Source: Acanthococcus lagerstroemiae
Lineage: Eukaryota; Arthropoda; Insecta; Hemiptera; Eriococcidae
Length of the DNA stretch: 64,000 nucleotides
Direction: 5' to 3'
Assembly: GCA_031841125.1 (NCBI GenBank)
Contig: CM063108.1
Location: 43,174,122-43,238,121 of the forward strand
The notes under the pieces are model-generated. The model made no database searches and had not been told where the DNA came from. It worked only from the letters and a program-made list of their open reading frames with translations. The position numbers and the translations under genes were made by a program. Below, one piece after another: positions 43,850-55,509 of this stretch; positions within the stretch are counted from its first letter, which is position 1, and every line of letters starts with the position of its first letter.

Positions 43850-46800
43850 GTTGCCCAAGTCCGGACTCCACGTCGAGCCGTCCGGGGTCATAAGTGTCTT
43901 CCTCAATAACTTCTCAACCATAAGTCATATTGCAACCGTGTAAAGGGCAAAACTAATATACACTAAATTTAACGTAACAATGGTCTCCAGCAATTTTTCG
44001 TATCAGTTTTCGAATCACCTAAAACGAGGGGCTCAAAAATGAGCCCATATAAGGCAACAATTTAACACGAATCTCATGGTAGAAAACATAGAATTTTTGA
44101 CTTTTTTATGATCTTGCCGACTTCGGGGAACAGAAGTGGTGCAAATCTCTTCCGAACCCGTTTTTATACACCCTGATCTACTGATTCCTAGATTTTTCTC
44201 CCTGACCCCGCCCCTTCTCTGAGGTATCATATTTTGAAGTTTGTGTTTTTCTGCGTTTTTTGAGATCATAAATGTTTTTTTTTTTCCTACATCGTTTTAC
44301 ACTTTTCACTGGCTCGAATCACCAAGTTGAGATATCAGCTGCAAAGATTTCAAGGTCGCAAAATTCGATTTTGATACGATGGTTTGGCTTTAAATTGAGG
44401 AGCCCGCTTCCAAAGCGACCTAACTGCAAAATTATGATTTCACGAGTTTTTGTTTTCAGCAGCTGTCTTGCCGCGCTAGGGGCATACTTTGAAAAAACAA
44501 AAGCGACAAATTTTTCTTGAAGATTGAACTCATTGATAATATCTACCTCTAAAGAATCCGTTACCTACTTTACTGTTTTGCTTGTTTTCCTCAAAATTAA
44601 AATGTTGCAGTTAGGTCACTTTGGCAGTGGGCTCCTCAATTTTAAATTTCGGCACCAGGGAGGGGGGCGGCACGGGCCTAAAACTTTCATGAAATGTAAT
44701 ATCGATGTCTGTTTAGACAGTTTAAGGGTCGTTGGACTTATTGTTAATGCCGATTTGACCCCAATGTCGTGCCAGGAGATCAGAAGTGTCTTCCTCAGTC
44801 TTTTCGCAATAACTTCTCGACCGTAAGTCGTATTTGCAAAAGTGTGATTGACAAAATTAATCTACACTTCATTGTACGTAAAAATGGTTTCTTGCAGTTT
44901 TTCGTATCAGTTTTATAACCACCCAAAATGAGGGGATCAAAAATGAGACCATATTATAAGGCAACAATCTTTCTATATATTAAAAACCAAAACTCCTCCT
45001 TCCCCTCCCCCCAGCTGGAAAAACTCACTGCGGGTTGCCTACCTAAAACTTAGAAAAATTGTAGGAGCAGGTCAGCTACTTTCAAGGACATAATCTGTTC
45101 TAACATAAAAGATCTCCAAGTTTTAAGACATAACCGACATAATCAGACATAAAAGACATAAAATGACATAATTACCCATAATCTTCAAGATCACAAATCA
45201 CTGCGGGTTGCCTACCCTGCCCCTTAATTGCTCAATTTTCCAGGGGTAGCCTACCCTCAGGAGGGGGTTCATGGTTATAAAGGAAATCCTAGTTTAACAC
45301 AAATCTCATGGTAGAAAACCCAGAATTTTTGACCTTTTTTGTGATCTTACCGACTTCGGGGAACAAAAGTGGTGCAAATCTCTCCCGGACCCGTTTTTAT
45401 GCATACCTATCTACTGATTTCTAGATTTTTGCTCCCTGCCCCCGCCCCTTCTCTGAGGTATCACACTTTGAAGTTTGTGTTCTTCTGTATTTTTTGAAAT
45501 CATAAATGATCTTCTTTTATTATAGCGTTTCACATTTTTCTTTGGCTCGAGTCGCCAAGTTGAGATATCAGCTGCAAAGATTTCAAGGTCGCAAAATTCG
45601 ATTTTGATATATGATGGTTTGACCTTAAAGAATTTTAATTTTGGCATCAGGGAGGGGGGGGGGCGGCACGGGCTTAAAATTTTCATGAAATGTAATGTCA
45701 CTGTCTATTTAGACGGTTTTAGGGTCGTTGGACTTGTTTTTAATGCCGATTTGCCCCCTATGTCGAGCCAGGAGATCATAAGTGTCTTCCTCAGTCTTTT
45801 CTCAATACTCGACCGTAAGTCGTATTTGCAAACACGTGACTGACAAAATTAATTTATACTTCATTTTACGTAAGAATGGTTTTTTGCAATCTTTCCTATA
45901 TCAGTTTTATAACCACCCAAGACGAGGGCTCAGAAATGAGCCCATAAGGCAACAATTTAGCACAAATCTCATTGTAGAAAACCCAGAATTTTTGATTTTT
46001 TTATGATCATACCGACTTCAGGGAACAGAAGTGGTAAAAATCTCTCCCGGACCCGTTTTTATACATCCCTATCTACTGATTCCTGGAGTTTTTCTCCCTG
46101 TCCCCGCTCCTTCTCTGAGGTGTATCACATGTTAAAATTTGAGTTTTTCTGAAATTTTTGACATCATAAATGACTTTTTTTTTTTTTTTAAACATAGTGT
46201 TTTACATTTTTCTAAGTCGAGACGTCGGCTACGATGATTTCAAGGTCGCAGAATTCAGTTTCGATGATGGCTGTGAACTCGAAATCGTAGCGACTATGAG
46301 CACGGGCTCAAACTTTTCATGAAATGTAATACGGATGTCTGTTTAGACGTTTTGATTTGTTTCTCATTCGAGCCGCGGGGAGTGTCAAAAGAGTCTTTCC
46401 TCAATAACCTATCAACCGTAACTCGTACTGCGACAGTGCATAGGGCAAAATTAATCTACAATAAATTTTACATAAACAAGGTCTCATACAATTTTTAGTA
46501 TATCCGTCTTGAAACCACCAGAATCGGGGCTCAAAGATGAGCCCATAAAAGGCAGTATTTTAACACAGGCCTCACGCCGGGAGAAAATGTAAGAATATTT
46601 GAAATTTTTCGCAGTCGACTTTAAAGAACAGAAAAGGTGCAAATCTTTCCAGGATACGTTTCTATACATCCTCATCTGCCAATCCCTGGATATTTTCTCC
46701 CTGGCTTCGTTCCTTCTTTGAGGTACCACATTTCGATATTTGTGTTTTTCTATGTTGTTTGATATCATAAATGATTTTTTAGTACAACTTTCTACACTTT

Positions 46801-48250
46801 TCATTGACTCTAATTACCAAGTCGAGTTACCAGCCGCGAAGCTTTCAAGGTCATAGAATACGATTTGATGATGGTTTGGCTTCACATTTTAAATTACAGG
46901 ACAATTTTCATGAAATGTAATGTGGATGTCTGTTTAGATGTTTCAAGTGTCGTTGGTCCTATTTCTAATTCCAATTTAACCTCAATGTCAAGCCAGTAGA
47001 TCATAAGTGTCTTCCTCAGTCTTTCCTCAATAACTTCTCGACCGTAAGTCGTATTGCAAAAGAGTGATTAGCAAAATTAATTTACGCTTCGTCTTACGTA
47101 AAAATGGTTCATTGAAATTTTTCGTTATGGGGGGGGGGGGGGAAATAAAAAATGAGTCCCATAAAAGGCGACATCTTAGTACAGGCCACTCGGGAAAAAC
47201 CATGAGAATTTTTGACTTTTTTGTCGTCGACTTCAGGGAACAGAAGTGGTGCAACTCTCTCTCGACTCTGTTTCTGTACATCTCCCTATCTAGTATCTAC
47301 CAACCCCTCGAATTTTCCTCCCTGCGCCCACCTTTCCTATGAGGTACCACACTTTGAACTTCGTGGTTTTCTGCGTTTTTTGGCATCATAAATGACTTTT
47401 ATTTATTACGAGTACATTGTTGTACATTTTTTATTGGCTCGAACCACCAAGTCGAGATATCTGTTGCGAAGATTTCAAGGTCGCAGAGTTCGATTTTGGT
47501 GATGATTGGCTTTAAATTTTAAATTGTGGCATCGGGAGGGGGATACAAGCTCAAAATTTTCATGAAATGTAATGTAGATGCCTGTTTATAGGCATTTTAA
47601 GGGCGTTGAACATTTCTAATGACGATTTGACTCTAATGTCGAGCAAATGAGTCATAAGTGTCTTCCTCAATCTTTTCTCCTTGACCGTAAGTCGTATTGC
47701 GAAAGTGTAAATAGCAAAATTAATATACACTTCATCTTACATATAAATGACTCCGTGCAATTTTTCGTAGAATTTCCCGTAACGAGGGCTCAAAAATGAG
47801 TTCATGTAAGGCAACACTTAAACACAGGCCTGATGGGAGAAAATACAGAATTTTTGATTTTTTGTAGTCTTACCGACTTCAGAGAACACAAGTGGTCCAA
47901 ATCTCTCCCGGATCCATTTTTATACGTCCTTATCTACCGATATCTGGATTTCTCCCCCATTCATACCCCTTGCTTGAGGTACCACATTTTGAAATCTGTA
48001 TTTTTCTGTGTTTTTTGACATCCTAACTGACTTTTATAAACTTTTTACACTTTTCTTTAGCTCGAATCACCAAGTCGAGGTATTCACTACAGAAGGTTCA
48101 AGTTGGTTGTAAATTCAAAATTGTGACACATAGGAGGAGGCATAGGTTCCAATTTTCCTGATAATATAATATGGATGTCTGTTTAAACGTTTTAAGGGCC
48201 GTTCAACTTGTTTCTCATAACAATTTCACCCTATTTTGCGAACTGTGACA
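43850..48250 (+). repeat. Satellite-like tandem array, about 610-650-bp unit, seven copies
   Basis: Each unit repeats AAGTGTCTTCCTCA...CTCGACCGTAAGTCGTAT, then GAGGGCTCAAAAATGAGCCC, AAGGCAACAATTTAACAC, GACTTCGGGGAACAGAAGTGG and CGGACCCGTTTTTATAC. The TCTTCCTCA anchor is at about 43899, 44790, 45786, 46400, 47010 and 47660, so basic spacing is 610-650 with longer units where insertions occurred. Units differ by roughly 10-25%. All frames here translate the array. An inverted unit lies at about 49840-50200. Confidence 0.85.
44969..45292 (+). mobile_element. Helitron-like insertion in a satellite unit
   Basis: The insertion begins TCTTTCTATATATTAAAAACC and ends AAATCCTAG (TC...CTRR). It sits between A and T, and removing it restores AACAA|TTTAACAC, exactly the sequence of the uninterrupted neighbouring units (for example near 44060). 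There is no target duplication. A small hairpin-forming stretch GGGTAGCCTACCC lies near the 3' end. The inside repeats ACTGCGGGTTGCCTACC twice and encodes no protein. Confidence 0.8.
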
Positions 48251-48424
48251 TCGGGAAGGTTCAATTCTTTCATATTGTACAACACAAATATCCTTTCGTA
48301 GGTTATTAGGGTTGCCAAATTAGATGTAATACATCAATACAAGGCTACCTTGAATGTTACAGCATCTAGCCCAAGAGGAGACAGGTAAATTCATAATGAA
48401 AAAATACATTTTAGATATCGTTTC

Positions 48425-48624
48425 CAGGGACGTACCAAGAGTTTTTCCTGGGTGGGGGAGGGGGAGTGTGAAAGTCCCAACTGATTCAACTCAAAATTCC
48501 CAAGTATAGTAAAAAAAAACACTTTTGACTTGTTGGATTTTCCAACTCCACCTGACTGGAATGGTAAAATGCTGAGTAAAAAATTCCTTCGGGTGGAGAC
48601 CCTCCCCCCATCGGTACGTCTCTG
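48425..48624 (+). mobile_element. hAT-type MITE with perfect 8-bp duplication
   Basis: Ends CAGGGACGTACC...GGTACGTCTCTG are inverted repeats. ATCGTTTC flanks both sides (48417-48424 and 48625-48632). Internal text (AGTTTTTCCTGGG, CCCAACTGATTCAACTCAAA, TTGACTTGTTGGATTTT) is shared with 53155-53473 and with fragments at 36230 and 22800. Confidence 0.9.
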
Positions 48625-48639
48625 ATCGTTTCATACGTT

Positions 48640-49839
48640 TTCAGGGTTATTGAATTCAATTTTTACGTTTGTTTTAGTTGAAACTGTAAATTGTGACATT
48701 CTGACGTTAAGGGGGGGGGGCTTACGGGTCAAATACGTCATTAAATACGACACTAAGGTAATTTTACGGGTTTTTAGGGTTGCCGAATGCAATTTTGATA
48801 TGGATCTCACCCTCAACTAGAGGTTGTGGTTCGTAAGGTGAGGAAGGATTCGACATGTCGGGTGCATATGGGGGAAGGTCTCCCAATAAGGTCAGGTGTA
48901 ATTCTGCTGTAGCTTGAAGGAGATACTATTGAGAAATAATTATTGCATTGAACTTGTGGCTAGACATGTAACTCTACTACAACTCAGAAGAGAACTGATA
49001 ACAATGATGAAAGAATTTATGGCAATGATGAAGCAAATGAATTGTTGAAGCTTCTCTGTTGTAACAGCCTTGTATTAGCTACAATCACTACAGTGTACTG
49101 TGATTATGATTTAAGATATATAATGCATGTTTCAATCTGATGACAATTATATCGTTTGAAATACGTACTGTATTCACCGACAATTTTCATTTAACCACTC
49201 CTCCCCTTACACCGGAATTCCGCATGTCAAGTCTTTTCTAACTTAGGTGCCACACCATACAAGTGAGGGTGAAATCCCTTTAAAATTATTCAACAGCGCT
49301 GAAAACCTGTAAAATTACATCAATAGTGTATTTGTTTGACGACTTTCACACACTCCTCCATCATCACTTCACAGCGTCACAGTTTTCAGGTTCTTATAAA
49401 ACTAATAAGGACATCGGATCAGGGCCGCCGTGAAGGGGGTTTTTTAAGGGGGTCCGTAGAGTCACGGAAATTATAATTATCAAAAAGACAATATGTATAC
49501 CTTTTTACGAGCGAATAATTTCAGTGTGGGCCCCGAAGATTTGTTCCTCGGGCCAGGTTTGGCTCTTGGCGGCCTTGCATCCGATTTAGTGATACAAAAA
49601 ACCTGTTAATCCATATTTCATCTACTGATGAAGAAATTAGGATCAAATCATTATCAGAAACGAGTTCAGCGACCTTCAAATACCCTAAAAGAACATATCT
49701 ATATCGCATTGAATGACAATTTTGTGCTCCACCTCTCCTAGAGGCCACAATTTTGAATTTACAAGCCAACCCATCATTGAGATCGAATTAGCCGATATGC
49801 TTGATTCGGTGAATGTGTGTACCTCAGCAGGAAATGAGG
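48640..49839. other. Non-coding
   Basis: No gene is recognised; short frames only and a G10 tract near 48710. Confidence 0.45.
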
Positions 49840-50200
49840 GATGAGCAGGGGAAAGGAAAATCCAGATATCGGTAGATAAGGATGTATAAAAACTGGTCCG
49901 GGACAGGGTCACACCACTTCGACTCCGTGAAGTCAGTAAACCCCCAAAAATATTAAAAATTATGTCTCTCCCGTAAGGCCTGTGTTAAAGTATTGTATCA
50001 TATGAATTCATTGTCACCCCGGGTTTCGAATGGTTTTAAGACACAGATACGAAAAGTTTTGAGAGACCATTACTACATCAAATTTAGTGTTGATCAAGTT
50101 TGCTATTTATAATTTTGCACTATTACTGACGGTGAATAAGTTGTTGAGGAAGAACTGAGGAAAGAAACACTTTTGATCTTTTGGGGTTAGGGCTCGACGT
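49840..50200 (-). repeat. Inverted, isolated unit of the 610-650-bp satellite
   Basis: The reverse complement carries the same phrases in order (GTCTCTCAAAACTTTTCGTA, CTCCCGTAAGGCCTGTGTTA, GGACCAGTTTTTATACATCC). Confidence 0.7.
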
Positions 50201-50449
50201 AGGGTCCAAGGTTGGCAACATTTTTGAAAATATTCCATTGGTTCTTAACTACAAATTTACCTAGTAACACCTTTGCATTAAGAAAATCAAGGTTCCTTCC
50301 ATATTATGCAACCAGCATCCAGATTACAAATATCAGGAAATCACCAAAAATAATGTATCCTCGACTCATCAAAAAGAAAGCAAGTTTTGACTTCTCGAGC
50401 TCTGTTTTTCTTTATTTTATCCTTGTAAACAAGTATGAAATTTCAAAAG

Positions 50450-51060
50450 TCGTAAACGAATACTGAAAAAGGTCGTAACGAGAAATTTAAGATTCTTACA
50501 AATGTTCGAATGAGTTTCCAAGTGGCGTCGATGAGTTTTGAAAAGTTTTAAAAAGCGTTCAGAAGCTTCAAGTAATCGTGATAAAGTATAGAAGAGTCCA
50601 ATCAAGTCTGGATGAGTCCGAAAGAGTCTTTGACAAGCCTCGGAGAGTCATAAAATCTTCAACGAGTTTTGTACATTCTCAGCAAAGTTACTAAGTTTGG
50701 AAGAGCCTTTTAATGATCGTATATTTTTCTCGAACAGGCATGACAGAATCTTCATGAGATGAGTTTTTGATTAAGTCTTGAAAAGAACTAAGCCAGCCTG
50801 GAGGGGGGGGGGTCATAAAAGTCATATATAAGTCTTGAACAGTTGGTGAGTCAAAAAAAAAGCGGAACAGACTTAAATGAGTACTGCTCAGTTTTAAGGG
50901 GTCTTACAATCTTGTACATGTCTCGAGAAGCTCTTTAAGAGTTCCTTGATCAGGTTCGAACAATCCATAACCAAGTCCGGAAAAGTTACCTATAGAGACT
51001 GAGGCCGAGTTTTGAACAATTTTTGCTAATCTTGAACACGTTTACGAAAGCTTTAAAAAG
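50450..51060 (-). repeat. Second field of degenerate AGACTC-type repeats
   Basis: GAGTCC, GAAGAGTC and TCTTGAACAG-like phrases recur every 20-40 bases. This is the reverse complement of the field at 30950-32830. Confidence 0.55.
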
Positions 51061-53154
51061 TGACGTGAAAACATTGACAACATACTTCGGAAGGTACATA
51101 TTTCCATTTTTAATGTCAATGAATAATCAGCAGTGTAAATCATGCATAAGGACTCCTCTTACATGTTTTGAATTATTCCTTCAAGGATTCAGAATCGCAA
51201 ATGAATGAGATACGAGGAAATGTCTTCCAAGTCAGGGTAAAACAAGAATTTTGACCCGAGATTTGTCAAACCAAAATTTAAGTGAAATTCTCTAGATTCA
51301 CCATTATTTTACACACAAAATCTTAGATATCCCCTCCCTTATAGGAAACTTTATATTTACGGTACAACCAGAATTACTTCCTGGATCTACTACTGCTTCT
51401 ACCACCCACCAGTATGATATTTTATCGAGTTCTAAATGACTTTGGTCGATTATATAATGAGAAACGTTGCTCATTAGATGTAACGAGCAATATAAGGAAA
51501 AAATTATTACAGCGGCTAAGTTGAATTGTTTTTAGAAATAATTTTTGTTCCCGAAGCACCGAATAAAATGAGAATGAAATTGTTTTTCATGATTCTCGCG
51601 TAACCAAAGTAGCTATATTACAGTTAAAACTGGTTTCACTCGCATGAAACCGTTTTTATGTGCATAGTCTCCTCTGCGAAGAAAGTAAAATGCATTTATA
51701 TGTGTTGCGTAATCGAGAGGAAATTGAGCTTCCTTACACCAGCTTCCAGTTTAGTAGCTTCGAGGCAAATAAGGAAATTTAGAGGAGAGACGAGGTAACA
51801 GGCAGGATTTAGCTGAAAATTGTCGACGATGGTGCTCTAACACTAAAGCATACTGAACAGTCTTTGTCACTATTCCTTCTGCTAAATTCTGAGAACTGAC
51901 CTCCTTCCCCAATTTTTCTTTGTTACACTTCAAGGCCAGGTACTTTAAAAAAATTTTTTTTCTATTTAAAATTAATCTAAACCGGATGCACCATAAAAAT
52001 AATTCACTGTACCTTTTCTCTATCTGCAACAAAAATTTCATAACTGGGGTGATTCCTTTCTCTTTCGTTTCACAGAGTTTTGGTGACAACGGTACCTACA
52101 TTTTGTACTTGGCTGATGACCTACCTCTTCAGCTTTCCAACTATGTGATTTTATTCTGTCGCCCTGCCTCCATTCCTCAAATGCCATGTATGAAAATGTG
52201 TTTTTGTGTACTAATTGGAAAGACGTTATTACAGCGCGTCTGTTTCTAAGCCTATAGAAGCACAGAAATTACATAAAGATATCGCGTTTAATGGTTTCAA
52301 GGTCACGGAATCAATTTTTCCTGTCATTTCAAATCATAACTGCGGACGAGAGAGGGTGAGGACTGAAAATAAAAATGAAGTGATGATATCAAATTCATAT
52401 AGAGGTTTATTATACTCATCTAGATGATTTTATTCGAAATTTTGGGGTTGAAAATTAAAACTATTTTCGCATCATATTGTCATCACATCGAAAATTCATC
52501 TTCCTCTCCCCGGATGTACGTCACTGAAAATAATATTGAAAATTTTTTAGTTATTTGAATGTACTCTGCTTCTCTTTCGTATATACCTCCATTTTTATTA
52601 AATCAAAATAATATCAATAAAATAACTTTAATAACATCGAAACTATCGTCGAGGCACCCAAAGTGTACGTTTCACATAACCAAAAATGTAACTCCTTTTC
52701 CTTTCCTGCCAGAGCGTATACCCTGATTAAAAATTGTAATCAAAATTATGAAGAATAAGTCAGATCTTCAAAACCTGCGGCTAAAGATAATTTCAGCACA
52801 CCCATATTAGAGTAGTCCTAAATTTCAGAGTATTCAAAATATTTTGCTTGCAATGTCAAAATTTTTTCTTTTTTGTTGTTAAAAGCCCAGCAACCAAAAT
52901 TTTCTTGAAGTTGAATAATTCTTCGGGTAGCACCGGAAGGGGAAGTTAAGTGTTTAACATAGGATTCCTCATCAGAAAAGCTCCAATTTTGCTTTTGAAT
53001 TTCGTAATAATTGATCCAATTCACCAAGACATCATTAACAAAATCGGTGATTATAATGAGAGTACAATTCAAACGTGCAGAACAATAATTCACACTTGAA
53101 ATTTCTATTTTTCGAACGCTATGAAGGCACGTTGCTAGTAATTTAATCCACAAT
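51060..53154. other. Non-coding, no recognised gene
   Basis: The longest frames (51751-52089 minus, 51920-52249 plus, 52818-53153 minus) overlap on opposite strands or lack domains. An acceptor-like TTTCACAG near 52077 is followed by an open stretch that I do not recognise. Confidence 0.4.
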
Positions 53155-53473
53155 CAGGGACGTGCCGAAGAGTTTTTCCTGGGGGGGGGGGGGTAGCCAA
53201 CTGACTCAACTCAGAATTCCCAAGGATCAAAATAAGAGAAGAAAAACTTTTTGACTAGTTGGGTTTTCCAAACTTCTCAACTCAATTCCCAAGTATCAAA
53301 GCAAATGAAAAAAAAAAACTTTTGACTTGTTGGATTTTTCCAACTACCTTTCCCAAGTATGAAAGCAAAAATAAATAACTTGTTAGATTTTCCCAACTGC
53401 TCAGTGAAAAATTCCTACAGCGTGGAGGGGGGGGGGGGTAGGTTGCCCCCTACCCCCTATCGATACGTCCCTG
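53155..53473 (+). mobile_element. hAT-type MITE, longer copy with internal tandem duplication
   Basis: It has the same family ends, CAGGGACGTGCC...ATACGTCCCTG. Flanks TCCACAAT (53147-53154) and TCCACAAG (53474-53481) match at 7 of 8 bases. It has two or three tandem copies of the CTCAACTCANAATTCCCAAG...CTTTTGACT unit and two long G tracts. Confidence 0.87.
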
Positions 53474-54129
53474 TCCACAAGTACATAATAATAATTGTTA
53501 CTGCCCATCAGTAACTTTCAGATAGTGATACGTCAATTATGAGTGAATGTAATTCACTAGATGAACAACAATTTTGATACCCTGGGAAATATAATTTTGA
53601 CTTGACAGATGCTGTAAATAAGCACTAGCCAGGCTCCTTCTCGCTGGTACTGATTATATCCAAGGTATATATTTCAAAATCAGCTGTGAAGAACCTTACT
53701 TTGAAAATGAAAAGCAAACAAAAACTAAAAGGGGAAGAGCATATTTCTATACCCCTGCTCTCTGTATCCTTGGAGGGGGCGACAAAATGAATAAAAATAC
53801 TAAAATTTTAATTTTTTATTCATCTAATTTATTCATTCATTTCTTATAAGATTCTTTTCATCTGAAAATATTCGTGAAGACTTGAAATTAGAGTAAAGCC
53901 GAGTAAAAACGGAGAAACATGAATGTAATAAATGCCTCATAACATGTCGCAGACGGATCTACAATATCCATGTCTCGATTTTAATATCGACTGATGCGTA
54001 ATCGATTATAATTGTCTCCCGACTTCCTCGTGTAGTGTAACATGTTATATGCTTTCGTGCCCTAGTAAAAATTTTCATGAAAATGTATATTAACAACACG
54101 GCTGCAGACTGTAGTCGCGCAGGGCCCAG

Positions 54130-54256
54130 CAAATGTCAACCACTGAATTCGTGTCGGGGGAGCGTTACGATTTTCGCTCAAGTATATACACATGGCTGGA
54201 AGAAAAATAAATTTCCATGGAAATGTCAACCACTGAATTCGTGTCGGGGGAGCGTG
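54130..54256 (+). repeat. 35-bp direct repeat AAATGTCAACCACTGAATTC...GGGGGAGCGT
   Basis: Two exact copies start at 54130 and 54221, followed by further GGGGAGCGT(TA) units to 54285. The frame 54077-54427 runs through it without a domain. Confidence 0.85.
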
Positions 54257-54429
54257 TCGGGGAGAACGTTACGGGGGAGCGTTATGGGCGCTAAAGTAAC
54301 GTTTTTTGAAATTTTTTCTACGTGCCAAAGCACAGACATGAAAATGTCAAAAAACTTCGGACTTTGGTGTCCTAAACCCACTTATGAGCTTACTTTGTCC
54401 TGCACTACCGAGGGGGCGGAACCATAAAA

Positions 54430-55141
54430 TTACGGAAAATATTGTCGAACATGTCGAAAATGGAGTTCTCGGAGTCGATGAATTTGTTTTTGAGGTTATC
54501 ATAACTGTAGCCTCAACCAATAATGGTCCCCAGGGGACTGGGACATGAGAACTAGCAAACTGTAGAACATTGCGTCAAGTTTGTTAATTTCTCTGCTGTT
54601 GCCGAATTCATTTTAGAAGATATTTCTTCAGAAATTCGGAACAACAGGTAATGGTCTATGACAGTGGTAGCCAGGACCAATTTTATCAGATAGTATTTTT
54701 TCCAACTTAAGCACCTCTCTGCTCTCAGAATTTCTGGTCAAGATCAGACCCCCCTCGAACGCTAAACTGGCTACCAGTGAACTAGTCCACTGGATCTGGA
54801 ACAAGAGACATTTGAAACTGTGTGGTCTGTCAACACTGTTCATAAAAGAAAAACCAGATTTTTCAAATTTTTATTTAAAAAATTAAGCAGATTTTGGATC
54901 ATGCTACTATTTGAGGCTATACAATGGAATAGAAGGGAAAAGACGTATCACATTCCATCATCTCAGACTCATTATGTCACCTGTAACAAATAAAACCGAA
55001 AAAAAAAATCAAAATGGATACTTCATAATTATACATTAGGTATGAATGGAATCACAATAACGCACAGTTTTACCTACTTGTAAAACATTTCACAGCAAAT
55101 TAATCTTCTGCCTCAGCGTATGAACTTACAAGGAAGTGTAC
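54430..55141. other. Non-coding, downstream of the acid phosphatase gene
   Basis: No gene is seen. It should hold the 3' UTR of the minus-strand phosphatase gene. Confidence 0.45.
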
Positions 55142-55508
55142 TCATACTGAGCAGATTATTTTTCGTCTATAGCAAGGTACGATCAAATATATCGAGACTG
55201 CGAAGGTCAAAAGAAGCAGCAGCATCAGCAGCAATACGAGAACTGTGAAAAAAAAAACACGAATTATGAACAAAATTCAAAACACCCCGTGGGTATTTTT
55301 ATGCCATAATTTATCGAAGCTTACATGTGATCGTTCTCCCATTGTAAACGAGTAGTCTTTTAAACCACCCAACATGGCATTCTTCTTCCCAGTTATTAAT
55401 AATCCATGGTTTTACTATCTCAATAAACTTATCCAAACTGCAAACATCACCGCATCCCACGAGAGGGAGAAAATAAGGCTCGGTGTCGGTAACATTCCGG
55501 TATAGCAT
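55142..55508 (-). CDS. Histidine acid phosphatase, last two exons (C-terminus and membrane anchor)
   Basis: Exon 1 (55508 to 55325) follows an acceptor TTGTACAG and encodes MLYRNVTDTEPYFLPLVGCG, then DVCSLDKFIEIVKPWI and NNWEEEC. This is the C-terminal signature 'yRN.t...p..L.l.GC...CpL..F......p.nWe.EC' of prostatic/lysosomal-type and insect venom-type histidine acid phosphatases. It ends at donor ACAT|GTAAGC in phase 1. Exon 2 (55242 to 55142) follows TTTTTTCACAG and gives a single hydrophobic helix (LVLLLMLLLLLTFAVSIYLI), then a short basic tail (CYRRK) and TGA. The product is therefore a type I membrane protein with the enzyme domain outside the cytoplasm. Catalytic exons (RHG..., HD) are not in these exons and I did not find them upstream, so they are distant, beyond the window, or missed. 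Confidence 0.82.
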
Positions 55509-55509
55509 C

